Notes: generated by a model not told the origin, from the letters alone. Numbered from the stretch's first letter, positions 1 through 11,559 are shown. The stretch: DNA of 64,000 nucleotides from Eriocheir sinensis (GCF_024679095.1 NW_026111217.1:169001-233000), one strand, 5' to 3'. Program-made: numbers and translations.

Positions 1-906
1 TATGACACCTGCCACTGCTTCATCATCTGCTGGCCCTATGACACCTGCCACTGCTTCATCATCTGCTGGCCCTATGACACCTGCCACTGCTTCAATATCT
101 GCTGGCCCTATGACACCAGCCACTGCTTCATCATCTGCTGGCCCTATGACACCTGCCACTGCTTCATCATCTGCTGGCCCTATGACACCTGCCACTGCTT
201 CAATATCTGCTGGCCCTATGACACCAGCCACTGCTTCATCATCTGCTGGCCCAATGACACCTGCCACTGCTTCATCATCTGCTGGCCCAATGACACCTGC
301 CACTGCTTCATCATCTGCTGGCCCAATGACACCTGCCACTGCTTCATCATCTGCTGGCCCAATGACACCAGCCACTGCTTCATCATCTGCTGGCCCAATG
401 ACACCTGCCACTGCTTCATCATCTGCTGGCCCAATGACACCAGCCACTGCTTCATCATCTGCTGGCCCAATGACACCTGCCACTGCTTCATCATCTGCTG
501 GCCCAATGACACCTGCCACTGCTTCATCATCTGCTGGCCCAATGACACCTGCCACTGCTTCATCATCTGCTGGCCCAATGACACCAGCCACTGCTTCATC
601 ATCTGCTGGCCCAATGACACCAGCCACTGCTTCATCATCTGCTGGCCCAATGACACCAGCCACTGCTTCAACATCTGCTGGCCCAATGACACCTGCCACT
701 GCTTCATCATCTGCTGGCCCAATGACACCAGCCACTGCTTCAACATCTGCTGGCCCAATGACACCTGCCACTGCTTCATCATCTGCTGGCCCTATGACAC
801 CTGCCACTGCTTCATCATCTGCTGGCCCTATGACACCTGCCACTGCTTCAACATCTGCTGGCCCTATGACACCAGCCACTGCTTCATCATCTGCTGGCCC
901 AATGAC
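1..906. repeat. 36-bp minisatellite array, about 25 copies, running off the left edge
   Basis: A 36-bp unit is repeated without interruption from the first base to about 906. Copies differ at a few fixed sites (acctgcc or accagcc; tcatcatct, tcaatatct or tcaacatct; cctatgac or cccaatgac). In the first 216 bp two common units followed by one tcaatatct unit form a 108-bp higher-order repeat that occurs twice. The array is homogeneous enough to suggest recent unequal exchange or slippage. The last copy decays at about 906. The true array is longer because the window starts inside it. Confidence 0.97.
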
Positions 907-1003
907 ACCTGCCATTGCCAGGGATGACAATGAAGCTGCTCCACCACAGTCACCACCTACTTCATCGGAGTTAAGAGATGCCTTTCAAAGGGCAGCAGTA
1001 TAA
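2..1003 (+). CDS. Possible 3' coding end built from 12-residue repeats; may be a non-coding minisatellite
   Basis: The plus strand is open for 333 codons. About 25 units of the 12-residue repeat MTPATASSSAGP are followed by a short non-repeat tail ending SSELRDAFQRAAV and a TAA stop. The frame has no start of its own because it runs off the left edge. The 36-bp unit is a multiple of three and lacks stops, so an open frame is expected by chance, and the minus strand is open over much of the same array. The unique acidic and proline-rich tail is the only sign that this may be the C-terminus of a low-complexity protein. I recognise no family. Confidence 0.2.
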   Translation: MTPATASSSAGPMTPATASSSAGPMTPATASISAGPMTPATASSSAGPMTPATASSSAGPMTPATASISAGPMTPATASSSAGPMTPATASSSAGPMTPATASSSAGPMTPATASSSAGPMTPATASSSAGPMTPATASSSAGPMTPATASSSAGPMTPATASSSAGPMTPATASSSAGPMTPATASSSAGPMTPATASSSAGPMTPATASSSAGPMTPATASTSAGPMTPATASSSAGPMTPATASTSAGPMTPATASSSAGPMTPATASSSAGPMTPATASTSAGPMTPATASSSAGPMTPAIARDDNEAAPPQSPPTSSELRDAFQRAAV

Positions 1004-1216
1004 TTTTTTGATGCTGGGGCTGAATATTACTGCCTCAAGGCTATGATTTTATCACTTTTTTTTTATTACTGAGGAAGTTGGGGTGGAAGGGGTGATAAAT
1101 AATCTGTGCTGTTTTTCGACAGAAATGGTTAGCAAATTCATTCAAAGCACAAAACTTTCCAGAAAAAAAATTGTGTGCCATTGTGAGTGGGTTCACTTGA
1201 GATTGGGCTCCAATAC

Positions 1217-1500
1217 GCCTCCGTGGTCTAGTGGTCAGCATGCCTGGCTTCTACGCGGGCCCGGGTTCGAATCCCGGCCTGGGCAGTCGGCGTGCAGCTC
1301 ACCCAGCTGATCATCCTCCCTCTCGGGCTGGTCGATAAATGACTACCTGGGGAAACTGTGGTAACCCGGATGTCACACTGGCCCTGTGTCCCGGGGTAAT
1401 GGGCTCCCTCCCACCACAGGCTCAAGGGCCAATGTTACAGAGATGAGCACCGAGGCCACGCGCTGCTACAGCGTATGCCCCAACTTTACCTTTACCTTTA
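1217..1500 (+). mobile_element. tRNA-derived SINE
   Basis: A tRNA-like head (1217-1285) is followed by about 200 bp of unrelated body and a short-repeat 3' tail of the form (acctttt/accttta)n at 1483-1500. The head has good internal promoter boxes and a T arm of CCGGG-TTCGAAT-CCCGG. An anticodon loop reading TCT (arginine type) is possible, but the anticodon stem and acceptor stem have mismatches, so it is not a functional tRNA. Tail-end short repeats are usual for SINEs mobilised by a partner LINE; the partner is not identifiable here. No clear target duplication was seen. Confidence 0.8.
1224..1274 (+). promoter_or_regulatory. RNA polymerase III A and B boxes of the SINE
   Basis: The A box TGGTCTAGTGG lies at 1224-1234 and the B box GGTTCGAATCC at 1264-1274. 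Both match the tRNA-type internal promoter consensus. Spacing is about 30 bp between boxes, as in a tRNA without an intron. Confidence 0.8.
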
Positions 1501-1724
1501 TTGGCTCCACTGACAGACATTGTATGTCGAAGGTCACTGGCTCAATCACCACAGCCAGCACTCTCTAACTTGGATTTTTCCGAGTTCCCTAGAGCCTAGA
1601 TTAATTTCTCGGTGTTCAATGAGGAGATTTGCACCGGCACCCAGTCATGGGTGTAACAAGATACGTTGTTACAATCAGGGGCGTCATTTGGACTTCAAAA
1701 GTGGGAGGGACGTTAGGGCAGACA

Positions 1725-3167
<1,443 letters not shown>

Positions 3168-3549
3168 TTTTTTTTTTTTTTTTACAACAAAGGAGACAGC
3201 TCAAGGGCACACAAAAAAAGAAAACAATAATAAAAAAAGCCCGCTGCTCGCTGCTCCCAAAAAAGAATCAAAAGAGGTGGCCGAAAGAAAGGTCAATTTC
3301 GGGAGGAGAGGTGTCCTGATACCCTCCTTTTGAAAGAGTTTAAGTCGTAAGCAGGAGTAAATACATATGAAGGAAGATTGTTCCAGAGTTTACCAGGATG
3401 AGGGATGAAAGAGTGAAGATGCTGGTTTACTCTTGCATAAGGGGTTTGGACAGTATAGGGATGAGCATGAGTAGAAAGTCGTGTGCAACGGGGCCGCGGG
3501 AGGGGGGGAGGCATGCAGTTAGCAAGCTCAGAAGAGCAGTCAGCGTGGA
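3168..3549 (-). mobile_element. LINE family A copy alpha, 3' segment
   Basis: Read on the minus strand this is the C-terminal coding end and 3' UTR of the same LINE family seen at 5510-8758. It starts at the codons for the Ala-Asp-Cys stretch after the thumb domain, runs through the KLWNNLP and FKRRVSGH motifs to a stop near 3296, then the shared tail (aggagcagcgag, then cccttgagctgtctcc) and a 16-base poly(A) (poly(T) on plus, 3168-3183). Its missing upstream part resumes at 11546, on the other side of the family-B insertion. Positions 3536-3549 are one copy of the target duplication. Confidence 0.92.
3536..3549. repeat. Target-site duplication of the family-B LINE, left copy
   Basis: GCAGTCAGCGTGGA here matches GCAGTCAGCATGGA at 11546-11559 in 13 of 14 bases. 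Both lie in the same place of the family-A coding sequence, as expected for a duplication made by target-primed reverse transcription. Confidence 0.88.
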
Positions 3550-3854
3550 TTGATTGATTGATTTAAATTAGGCGCCGCAACAGCCAGGGTCATATGGCGC
3601 CGCATTCAATGAGTAAAAAATAAAAAAAGAAAAAAAACTAAAAAGACCAAAAGAAGGAAACTAAAAAAGGTAAACTAAGAGCAAAGCCAAACAAAACGAG
3701 ACGAAACAAGTCACACAGAAAACGGTCATAACTCATGGAGAAGGCCAGCCTTCTCCATAAAGAGGAGTACCTCATGTCCAGGGGAAAGGCATCTCCCCCC
3801 CAGCATCAGCGAGAGACGGAATTATCCGTTTTCTCCCCGACACTGCGACAGGTA

Positions 3855-4560
3855 TCACTGCAGGTCCCCCAAACTGGGGCACTCGACCAGCAAGTGCCGC
3901 ACGGTCAGGGGAACCAAGCAGTCATCACAATAAGGCTGCACCCCCCGGGACATGAGGTAACCATGTGTTAGACGCGTATGACCCGTCCGAAGACGGCTCA
4001 AGGCTGTCTGCGAGCGACGGTCACGGACACTTTCGTATGACCAAGGACGAGACACAGTCCTGGTAATCTCTCCCATTTTGGGAGTCGCACCCCGAGCATT
4101 CCACCTCTCCTGCCAACTGGCAAGAATTGCCTTGCGAATCTCTGGAAACATATCTGTACATGGGACAGCACTAGGGTGGGGGGCAGCTCCAGCTGCTGCC
4201 TCCTTGCAAGTCCATCAGCTCGTTCGTTCCCGTGTACGCCAACGTGTCCTGGAACCCAACAAAACCCAACGCGATATCCCCTGTTGCTGAGCAAATACAG
4301 CCACCTGAGAGCAGATAAAACTAGGGGATTAACAGAGGGAGAAGGAGCCCAGCGCAGAAAGAGCGCTACGAGAATCACTGAAGATCATAAAAGAGTCCAC
4401 AGGAAGCGTAAAATAATCTGTAAATAGAGGACTATTGCAGACAGCTCTGCAGTAAATACAGAAGCAACAGAAGAAAGACTACCTCCCTGACAGAAGGAGG
4501 GAAGACAACACCAAAGCCAACTCCAGCATCCAGTTTAGAGCCATCAGTAAAGACAGGGAT
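3855..4560 (-). pseudogene. RNase H domain and C-terminal Cys/His tail of LINE family B
   Basis: RNase H would degrade the RNA strand of the cDNA hybrid during retrotransposition. Reading on minus, the catalytic blocks appear in order: VFTDGSK (near 4541-4560), TAELSAI (near 4441-4458), FSDSRSALSAL (near 4370-4388) and FCWVPGHVGVHGNERADGLA (near 4200-4265). Asp, Glu, Asp and the His/Asn/Asp of the last block are all retained. They sit in more than one frame, so the gene is broken by at least two indels. Further down, CDDCLVPLTVRHLLVECP (near 3880-3935) is the C-x2-C-x8-H-x4-C tail motif common after RNase H in I- and Jockey-type elements. The sequence then runs into an A-rich non-coding 3' UTR to 3550. 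Confidence 0.85.
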
Positions 4561-5509
4561 GGAGTCCGAGTGTTCAGTGAAATGCTCTAAAATAAGGATC
4601 GGAACGCATATGGCGGTAAATCCTCTTACTATTTATAGTGGGAGAACACACGGATACACTGGGATCTGCCAGTATCCAACCCTAGGTACTCGATAAGGGC
4701 AGATAGGAATGGGAGGGAAAGACAACGGTGTCATGGCAGACGCTACCCGAAACACAAAAGGTTTAGGGAGACTAGGTCGCTCATCATATGCAGGCGAACG
4801 GGAATCCCGCAAAATTGACACACAAGGAACTGATTCTGGAAGGTGTTGGACGCGGAACCAGCAACGGAATAGAGAGGACTGGCGTCTCAAATCCAGAGGC
4901 AGGACGCCACCATCCACGAGGAGGCTAGGTATCGGTGAAGACCGGAATGCACCAGTAGCCAAGCGGACCCCGGCATGATGCACTGAGTCCTACACGCGTA
5001 GGCGAGCTTCCTTGGCGGAGGAGTATACCTCGCAGCCATATTCCAACTTGGAAAGGATGAGTGTTCTGTGGAGGACGAGTAACGTGTCCCTGTCTGCACC
5101 CCAAGAGGTATGAGGTAAATCACGAAGGAGGGGCAGGGCTTTCTGACAAGCCGCCTTTACGTAACGTAAATGAGGCACCCAGGTTAGGCGGCTATCAAAT
5201 AAAAGACCGAGGTAACGAGTCGTCTCTACACAGGACAGTCGCCTATTACCAAGATATAAGTCAGGGTCCGGATGAACGCCTCGAAGACGACAGAAAAACA
5301 TAGCTACTGTCTTTGAGGACGAAAATCGAAAGCCGTGCGTATTTGCCCAATTGGCGACTCTATTAATTGTCAATTGCAGTTTTCGTTCAATCAGCGACAT
5401 CCTTGCCGCAGAGAACGAAATGGATAAATCGTCTCCATATAAGGAGCTATGAACTCCATCAGGCAGGACACCAACGACTCCATTAATAGCCACAGCAAAT
5501 AGCGTAACA
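4561..5509 (-). pseudogene. Reverse transcriptase palm (C-terminal part) and thumb of LINE family B
   Basis: Continues on minus from the GVPQGSI block that ends at about 8764, on the far side of copy beta. LSVTLFAVAIN is followed by the catalytic motif SLYGDDLSISF (near 5415-5450; YGDD instead of the usual F/YADD), then RVANWANTHGFRFSSSKT, YLGLLFDSRLTWVPHL and a thumb segment LSKLEYGCEVYSSA. After a frame change MHHAGVRLATGAFRSSP follows, typical of the RT to RNase H linker. The reading frame is open for more than 150 codons before the first shift. Catalytic Asp residues are present, so inactivation comes from indels and the insertion, not from loss of the active site. Confidence 0.88.
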
Positions 5510-5707
5510 CTGAGGTATATATGGGAGGTGAGAAGGGAGCTGAAGCCCTCCAAAGACCCTTCCCATGTCCTCACTAACCGTTTCCCTATTGTCTCACCAA
5601 CACCGGAGAGTAGTTCAGCATGCTCTCTAAAGACAGATCCTCTCTTTATCCACACCACACTACATTCTCACAACATACACACCTTTTCCCAAAATTAAAA
5701 TTTCAAA

Positions 5708-6595
5708 ATGGCGCACATACACCAAGCCTCGGAGTCCCCGCCTGGGGACCACAAATTCCCAGGAGGACTCCCTTCTGGCTGCCGACCCGAGAGGTGTCTT
5801 GATAACTCCTCGAACCTCTTTCTTCTCAATTTCTGCAACATTCGCGGTCTTCGCTCTAATTTTCATTCTGTGGAGCATCATCTCTCCTCCTCTAAACCTC
5901 ACCTTCTCTTCCTTACCGAAACACAGGTTTCTGAGGCTACTGACAGCAATCTCTACTCTGTTCCCTCCTACTATCTCTATCCTAAATTTCAATCCAGAGC
6001 TGGATGTTGCGCCTACGTGCGCAACGACATCACTTGCTCTCGTGCCCACGACCTTGACTCTTCTGAATTTTCCACCATCTGGTTAAGACTTCACTGTCAT
6101 TCTATTACTAAATACATCTGTGCTGTTTATCTCTCACCTAACTCTACCAACTATGTAAAATTCTTTGACTATTTGAAGTCTAAAGTGGAGCACATCTTGA
6201 CCCACTTTCCCTTCGCTGAAATCTCCATCCTAGGAGATTTCAATGTTCACCACCAGCTTTGGCTTTCATCCTCTTTCACTGACCATCCTGGTGAACAAGC
6301 CTACAACTTTGCTATCCTCAACGACCTAGAGCAGTTGGTCCAGCACCCTACACGTATTCCTGACCTTCTTGGAGATCGGCCCAACATTCTAGACCTCTTC
6401 CTTACCTCAAACCCTTCTGCTTATTCTGTCAAACTGTTCTCTCCGTTAGGCTCCTCCGATCACAATCTTATTTCTGCATCCTGTCCTATCGCTCCTGTAC
6501 ACCCTCTGGACCCACCGAAGAGGCGATGCTTCTGGCATTTTGCTTCAGCTCGGTGGGACGACCTGAGGATGTACTTTTCCGATTTCGTGGAATGA
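5708..6595 (+). pseudogene. Apurinic-type endonuclease domain, LINE family A copy beta
   Basis: The APE-type endonuclease nicks target DNA for target-primed reverse transcription. The translation has [10 protein letters not shown] (Asn block), LFLTETQ (catalytic Glu), [14 protein letters not shown] (Asp/Asn block), and PNILDLFLT with [10 protein letters not shown] (catalytic His). The frame is open for 295 codons from an ATG in a fair context at 5708. It is lost at about 6590, where gamma has a few extra bases (ccccgtgg against cgtgg), so the shift is a small deletion. The domain itself looks complete. Confidence 0.9.
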
Positions 6596-8632
6596 TTATT
6601 GCTTCCTGGATAGAGACCCTCTGTGTGTGCTCAGCGCATCACAGAGGTGATTGTCTCTGGAATGGAGGCATACATTCCTCGTTCTTTCTCTACGCCACAC
6701 GCTACAAAGCCTTGGTTTAATCACGCTTGTTCTCGTGCTGTCAATGATAGAGAGGTAGCTCACAAAAGATACCAGAGCCTTCAAACTAATGCTAATTATG
6801 AACTTTACATTTCTGCCCGAAATCGTGCCAAATCTATTCTCCGACTAACCAAACATTCTTTCATTAATAGAAAATGTCAAAATCTTGCTTTCTCCAACTC
6901 TTCCCGTGACTTCTGGCATCTAGCCAAAAACATCTCCTCCTACTTCACTTCTTCATCTTTCCCTCCACTCCTCAGTCCTGACGGCAACACCGCCGTATCA
7001 TCTATCTCTAAGATTGAACTCTTCTCTCAAACTTTTTCTAAAAACTCCATTCTGTACGATTATGGGCATATTCCTCCTACTCATCCCCTCTCTGACTCCT
7101 TTATGCCTGTTATAAAGATTCTTCAAAATGATGTTTTCTATGCCCTCTCTGGCCTCAATCCTCAGAAGGCTTATGGACCTGATGGAGTGCCTCCTATCGT
7201 CCTTAAAAACTGTGCCTCCGTGCTGTCACCCTGCCTGGTCAAACTCTTTCGCCTCTGCCTGTCAACATCTACCTTTCCTTCTTGCTGGAAGTATGCCTTC
7301 ATACAGCCTGTACCTAAGAAGGGTGACCGCTCCAATCCTCAAACTACCGTCCTATTGCTTTACTTTCTTGTTCATCTACAGCTATTGAATCAATCCTTAA
7401 CCGGAAGATTCAAAAGCACCTTTCCACTTCTGACCTTCTATCTGATCGCCAGTATGGGTTCCGCAAGGGGCGTTCTACTGGTGATCTCCTAGCCTTCTTA
7501 ACTGACTCTTGGTCATCCTCTCTTAGCCGTTTCGGTGAAACTTTTGCTATCGCGCTGGACATATCAAAAGCTTTTGATAGGGTCTGGCACAAATCTTTGC
7601 TTTCTAAACTACCCTCCTACGGTTTCTATCCTTCTCTGTACCTTTATCTCCAGTTTCCTTTCTGACCGTTCTATTTCTGCAGGTAGACGGTCACTGTTCT
7701 TCCCCTAAATCTATTAACAGTGGTGTCCCACAGGGTTCTGTCCTATCTCCCACTCTTTTCTGTTGTTCATTGATGATCTTCTTCCAAAACGAACTGTCCT
7801 ATCCATTCCTACGCCGATGATTCCACTCTGCATTATTGAACTTCTTTTAATAGAAGACCCACCCTTCAGGAACTTAACGACTCAAGGCTGGAGGCTGCAG
7901 AACGCTTAGCCTCAGACCTTACTATTATTTCCGATTGGGGCAAGAAGAACCTGGTGTCCTTCAACGCCTCAAAACACAGTTTCTCCACCTATCCACTCGA
8001 CACAATCTTCCAAACAACTATCCCCTATTCTTTGACAACACCCAGCTATCACCTTCCTCAACACTAAACATCCTCGGTCTATCCTTAACTCAAAATCTCA
8101 ACTGAAACTTCATATCTCATCTCTTACTAAATCAGCTTCCTCGAGGCTGGGCGTTCTGTACCGTCTCCGCCAGTTCTTCTCCCCTGCACAGTTGCTGTCC
8201 ATATACAGGGGCCTTGTCCGCCCTCGTATGGAGTATGCATCTCATGTGTGGGGGGGCTCCACTCACACAGCTCTTCTGGACAGAGTGGAGGCAAAGGCTC
8301 TTCGTCTCATCAGCTCTCCTCCTCATACTGATAGTCTTCTACCTCTTAAATTCCGCCGCAATGTTGCCTCTCTTTCTATCTTCTATCGATATTTCCACGC
8401 TGACTGCTCTTCTGAACTTGCTAACTGCATGCCTCCCCCCCTCCCGCGGCCCCGCTGCACTCGACTTTCTACTCATGCTCATCCCTATGCAAGAGTTAAC
8501 CAGCATCTTCACTCTTTCATCCCTCACGCTGGTAAACTCTGGAACAATCTTCCTTCATCTGTATTTCCTCCTGCCTACGACTTGAACTCTTTCAAGAGGA
8601 GGGTATCAGGACACCTCTCCTCCCGAAACTGA
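6596..8632 (+). pseudogene. Linker, reverse transcriptase and thumb, LINE family A copy beta
   Basis: Continues the endonuclease in shifted frames. 6623-7340 holds the linker (KPWFNHACSRAV) and the fingers (GLNPQKAYGPDGVPPIVLKN, FIQPVPKKGDRSNP). A one-base loss at about 7338 moves to the next frame with YGFRKGRSTGDLL and the catalytic ALDISKAFDRVW. GVPQGSVLSPTLF and YADDSTLHY lie at about 7720-7830, again with small indels. The thumb and C-terminal domain are open from 8192 to a stop at 8632 (LVRPRMEYASHVWGG, HAGKLWNNLPSS, FKRRVSGH). About five frame breaks make it inactive, although the catalytic aspartates are still readable. Confidence 0.9.
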
Positions 8633-8758
8633 CCTATCTTTCGGCCACCTCTTTGGATTCTTTTTAGGAGCAGCGAGTAGCGGGCTTTTTTTTAATTAAT
8701 GTTTACTTTTTTGTGCCCTTGAGCTGTCTCCTTTGCTGTAAAAAAAAAAAAAAAAAAA

Positions 8759-9564
8759 TACTTCCCTGTGGTACTCCATCCTCAAGTGGACAAACCTCGG
8801 AAAGAGTACTCCCCACTCTAACCCGTAAAATACGATGAGACAAAAACTCCTGAATAAAAACAGGGAGACGGCCACGAAGACCAAACTCAAACAGGTTATA
8901 AAATTCCATGACACCAAGCGGCGTCATAGGCCTTCTCCAGATCAAAAAACACGGTCACCTGGTGGTGATTATTGGCAAACGCCTCACAAACTGAGGATTC
9001 CAAGGATAAAAGAACATCCGAGGTGGAGCGCACCTTTCGGAAACCATATTGCACCGGGGTTAATAAATTCCGGCTCTCCAAGTACCACATAAGCCTGACA
9101 TTTACCATCTTCTCCATCACTTTACAAATGCAGGATGTTAAAGAAATAGGACGATAGTTTGTTGCTTGGAGATGATCTTTCCCAGGCCTCAGAATGGGGA
9201 GAATTACAGCCACACTCCACAGAGAAGGAAAATCACCGGTACGCCAAATGAAATTGTAAAGATCTAATAAAAATGTAAAACCACAGTCAGACATGTGGCG
9301 TAAGAAAGCATAAGGGATGTCGTCTGGACCTGGCGAGGAGTCATGACACTGGGATAAAGCCGTCTTCAACTCGGAAAGAGAAAATGGGATATTATAAGAT
9401 TCCCCTCCGGTGGAAGCGAAGTTAACGCCGAGTGATTCCAAATCCCGGCGATGACGAGCCCCTGGTGCAGTAGGATCTTTCCTAGAGACACTGGCAAAGT
9501 GCTTGGCGATTAGGTCAGCAACAATCTTAGGGTCCGCCACCGTCTCCTCCGCATGCGATAGCAC
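8759..9564 (-). pseudogene. Reverse transcriptase fingers and palm (N-terminal part) of LINE family B
   Basis: On minus, starting near 9564: LKTALSQCHDSSPGPDDIPYAFL, VAVILPILRPGKD, ATNYRPISLTSCICKVMEKM, LLTPVQYGFRKVRSTSDVLL and the catalytic motif VFFDLEKAYDAAW (near 8925-8965). A loss of about two bases near 8935 shifts the frame. The next frame carries LFEFGLRGRLPVFIQ and EDGVPQGSI, where it meets the poly(A) of copy beta at 8758. The rest of the same domain resumes at 5509. Confidence 0.9.
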
Positions 9565-10010
9565 TGGAGGGGGAGGGGGGAAAACTTCCCAGAGATCTTA
9601 CGAACTCTGTTAAAGACTTCTGTGAGTGTAGTTCTGGTAGTGATGGAAGAAAGATAAGCCTTCCAAGAAATTCGTCGAGCCTCCTTGAAAGTGCGTCGTG
9701 CTCGAGCACGCGCTCCCCGAAAAGCATCCAAACACTGGGGGTCCCCACGGTGACGACGAAGTCGAGAGAATGCAGCACGCTTCTCTTGCACAGCAGCTGT
9801 GCAAGCGGCGTTCCACCAGGGAACAGGACGTTTAGGGAACTGGCCAGACGTCCTGGGGACGGATTGAAGGGCTGCAGAATGTAGGGCATCAGTGAAATAG
9901 GATGCAACCTCGTCGGAAGTTCCAAAGTCAGCCAACGGACGAAGAGAGGAGCTAAGTTCCGTAAATCGCTGCCAGTCTGCTTTATCTAGATGGAGGGGGC
10001 CAGTATTGAC
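9565..10010 (-). pseudogene. Endonuclease-RT linker of LINE family B, fused to ORF1 by deletion
   Basis: The stretch DKADWQRFTELSS, SYFTDALHSAALQSVP, RPVPWWNAACTAAVQEKRAAF and ARRTFKEARRISWKAYLSS is the region that follows the endonuclease in I- and Jockey-type ORF2 proteins. Here it is directly preceded, in the same open frame, by ORF1-type sequence ending in TFFGSTLPDRVNTGPL. The ORF1 C-terminus and the whole endonuclease domain are therefore absent. The frame stays open for 341 codons across the junction (near 9995-10010). Confidence 0.8.
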
Positions 10011-10953
10011 ACGGTCAGGGAGGGTAGAACCAAAAAAGGTGAGAAGTATCATGTTAGCTGAACCCTTTAACTTGGACACCTTATGAACAGAACTAGGGCA
10101 CATCCCAAATATTTCCTCCTCAGAGAGCTCATAGAGGTCATGGTTATATATACTGCCTTTACTATAATTGAAGGTATGATGTGCTTTGACCGTTTCAAAC
10201 ATGTTGTCAGCAGGGCATGGTAGATGTTGCACCATTTTAGCTTGAGTAATATCTTTAGCCCTGACTAACACTCCCTTTTCATACTTTTTCAGATTCCCCT
10301 CAGGGATCGTGCCAATTTCTTTGGCGAGGTACCTAGCAGCATGAATGAAGTTGCCACGCCCATTCCTATAGTATGCAACAAACCAACGAGGGGGAGGGAC
10401 CTGGCTGTCCCTGGGAGTTGGCTCTAACAAAGCGTCTTCAAAGAGGTTCGGGACATAGTCCATGTCACTGTCCGAAGCGAAGAAGTTTCGCTTGAAATCC
10501 AGCACCTGCGATAGGCAGAGTCGCAACAGCATCACACGCCGACTGGGCTTCAGCGCTGGAGGAAAAGGTCACATAGCATCTGTTTGACTTGAAGTCTCCA
10601 TCATAAATGAGACGGATACGAAGGACTGTGCCAAATGGCTTGAATAAGGAGCGCAAGGCACGGTAGGAAAACGATGGATCGATATTCACCATCTGAAGTG
10701 CGTCCAGCTTGGTAGAGGGACGCACATCAGAGTTACCCCCTGAATGGGAGGCAGCCTTGTCAGACACACGTGGACTTTTGTGTCGCACGGACTTATCTTG
10801 GTCAACCCCTCTAGGAGGTAGGGACTTTTCAGCGGCACCACCAGGAGCCGTGAAAGGCTCCAAGGTGGCGACGAGAGAGGACCGTGTAGGGGTAATCGGG
10901 GACAGGCGGACGTCAGGGAGAGAGGCAGGCCGAGGCAAGGGAAACTTAACCAT
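10005..10953 (-). pseudogene. ORF1 protein of LINE family B with RNA-recognition motif
   Basis: ORF1 of I-like elements binds element RNA. The start ATG at 10953 opens 162 codons: a basic, proline-rich N-terminus, then an RRM-like fold (MVNIDPSFSYRALRSLFKPF, IRLIYDGDFKSNRCYVTF, AEAQSACDAV) at about residues 86-155. A one-base shift near 10480 leads to the next frame, which continues with FASDSDMDYVPNLFEDAL, RWFVAYYRNGRGNFIHAARYLA, LVRAKDITQAKMVQHL and SVHKVSKLKGSANMILLTFF. The expected C-terminal CCHC knuckles are missing because of the deletion described for the neighbouring linker. Confidence 0.82.
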
Positions 10954-11545
10954 ACACAGGGAGGTGTTTCACCCCCACACCCCCACCCACCACGGAGCAC
11001 AACAAGGAGGCTGGATGTTAGCCAGACCGCACCCAACAGCCCCAGGGATAATGGGGAAGTATACGCATCCACTGCCAGGTGTTTGACGGCGGCCGCGGGA
11101 CCTTTGCGACCGCCCACCCGGCAGTGACTACTTGACCCAAGCCATCGCATGACCAGCCGATCGGGGATTCAATGGGGCCACACTGAACCGCCCGTCTTAC
11201 CCCAGCCCTCCCACCAAATTAGCGTGTTGCCCAACGAGGGGAACTACATCCTGCCCCGCGGTGGACTCAACCGCCAGATGAGAGGGCACGGGGAGTATAC
11301 GGGACGCCACGCACGGCAAACACGTGGGGAGAGAGTAGCCCTGCCCTAGGTGGTAAGAGGGCAGGGCAGGGGCGAAGGCAACATCACCAGTAGGCCTCCT
11401 CTACCGGTGATGAGGGGGGAGCACTTAGTCCACGAGGCCAACGGACATCGAGCCCTATCGAGGTGGGCAAGCCACCACGGAAGGTGGTGCCGCCGACCTC
11501 GCTTCAAGCCCCGTCACCACGACAAGGTGACTCCCCTTCGACGGG
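10954..11545 (-). other. GC-rich 5' leader of LINE family B
   Basis: About 590 bp, much richer in G+C than the surroundings, between the ORF1 start and the upstream target duplication. No long ORF in the sense direction is convincing. It probably holds the internal promoter of the element and some translation-control sequence; no specific site is recognised. Confidence 0.65.
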
Positions 11546-11559
11546 GCAGTCAGCATGGA
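11546..11559. repeat. Target-site duplication of the family-B LINE, right copy
   Basis: GCAGTCAGCATGGA, the partner of 3536-3549 with one mismatch. Confidence 0.88.

Larger units (their letters stand above)
5510..8758 (+). mobile_element. LINE family A copy beta, nearly full length, inserted in LINE B
   Basis: A 3.25-kb plus-strand element beginning at tgaggtatatatggg, the same start as copy gamma at 13041. It has a roughly 200-bp leader, an endonuclease/reverse-transcriptase coding region, a 3' UTR with the shared tail (gagcagcgagtagcgggc, then cccttgagctgtctcc) and 18-19 A residues (8740-8758). The insertion splits family-B codons between GVPQGSI and LSVTLF, and the flanks join with at most 1-2 bases unaccounted for. 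No long target duplication is visible. Leader similarity with gamma up to the first base suggests that this is the true 5' end. No RNase H domain and no separate ORF1 were found. Confidence 0.92.
3550..11545 (-). mobile_element. LINE family B (I-like: RRM ORF1, reverse transcriptase, RNase H), interrupted by copy beta
   Basis: Minus-strand element of about 4.75 kb of its own sequence, in two blocks (11545-8759 and 5509-3550). Order in its sense direction: GC-rich 5' leader, ORF1 with an RNA-recognition motif, a linker normally found after the endonuclease, reverse transcriptase, RNase H, a C-terminal Cys/His motif, and a 3' end of short (AATC)n repeats rather than poly(A). It is flanked by a 14-bp target duplication. 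The endonuclease is missing through an internal deletion and several frameshifts are present, so this copy is dead. RNase H plus an RRM-bearing ORF1 points to the I-like group; the exact clade is inferred. Confidence 0.88.

Noticed and set aside
216..782. Long minus-strand open frame over the 36-bp minisatellite
   Set aside because: It is the complement of a stop-free repeat whose unit length is a multiple of three; no independent support.
1217..1285. Functional tRNA gene (anticodon TCT)
   Set aside because: Acceptor and anticodon stems are mismatched, and the sequence continues into a SINE body with a short-repeat tail.
8896..9564. Intact host gene for a reverse-transcriptase-like protein
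   Set aside because: It is the N-terminal half of the family-B RT, interrupted by copy beta and by frameshifts.
10686..11150. Alternative minus-strand ORF overlapping the family-B ORF1 start
   Set aside because: Frame shadow of the GC-rich leader and ORF1; no domain.
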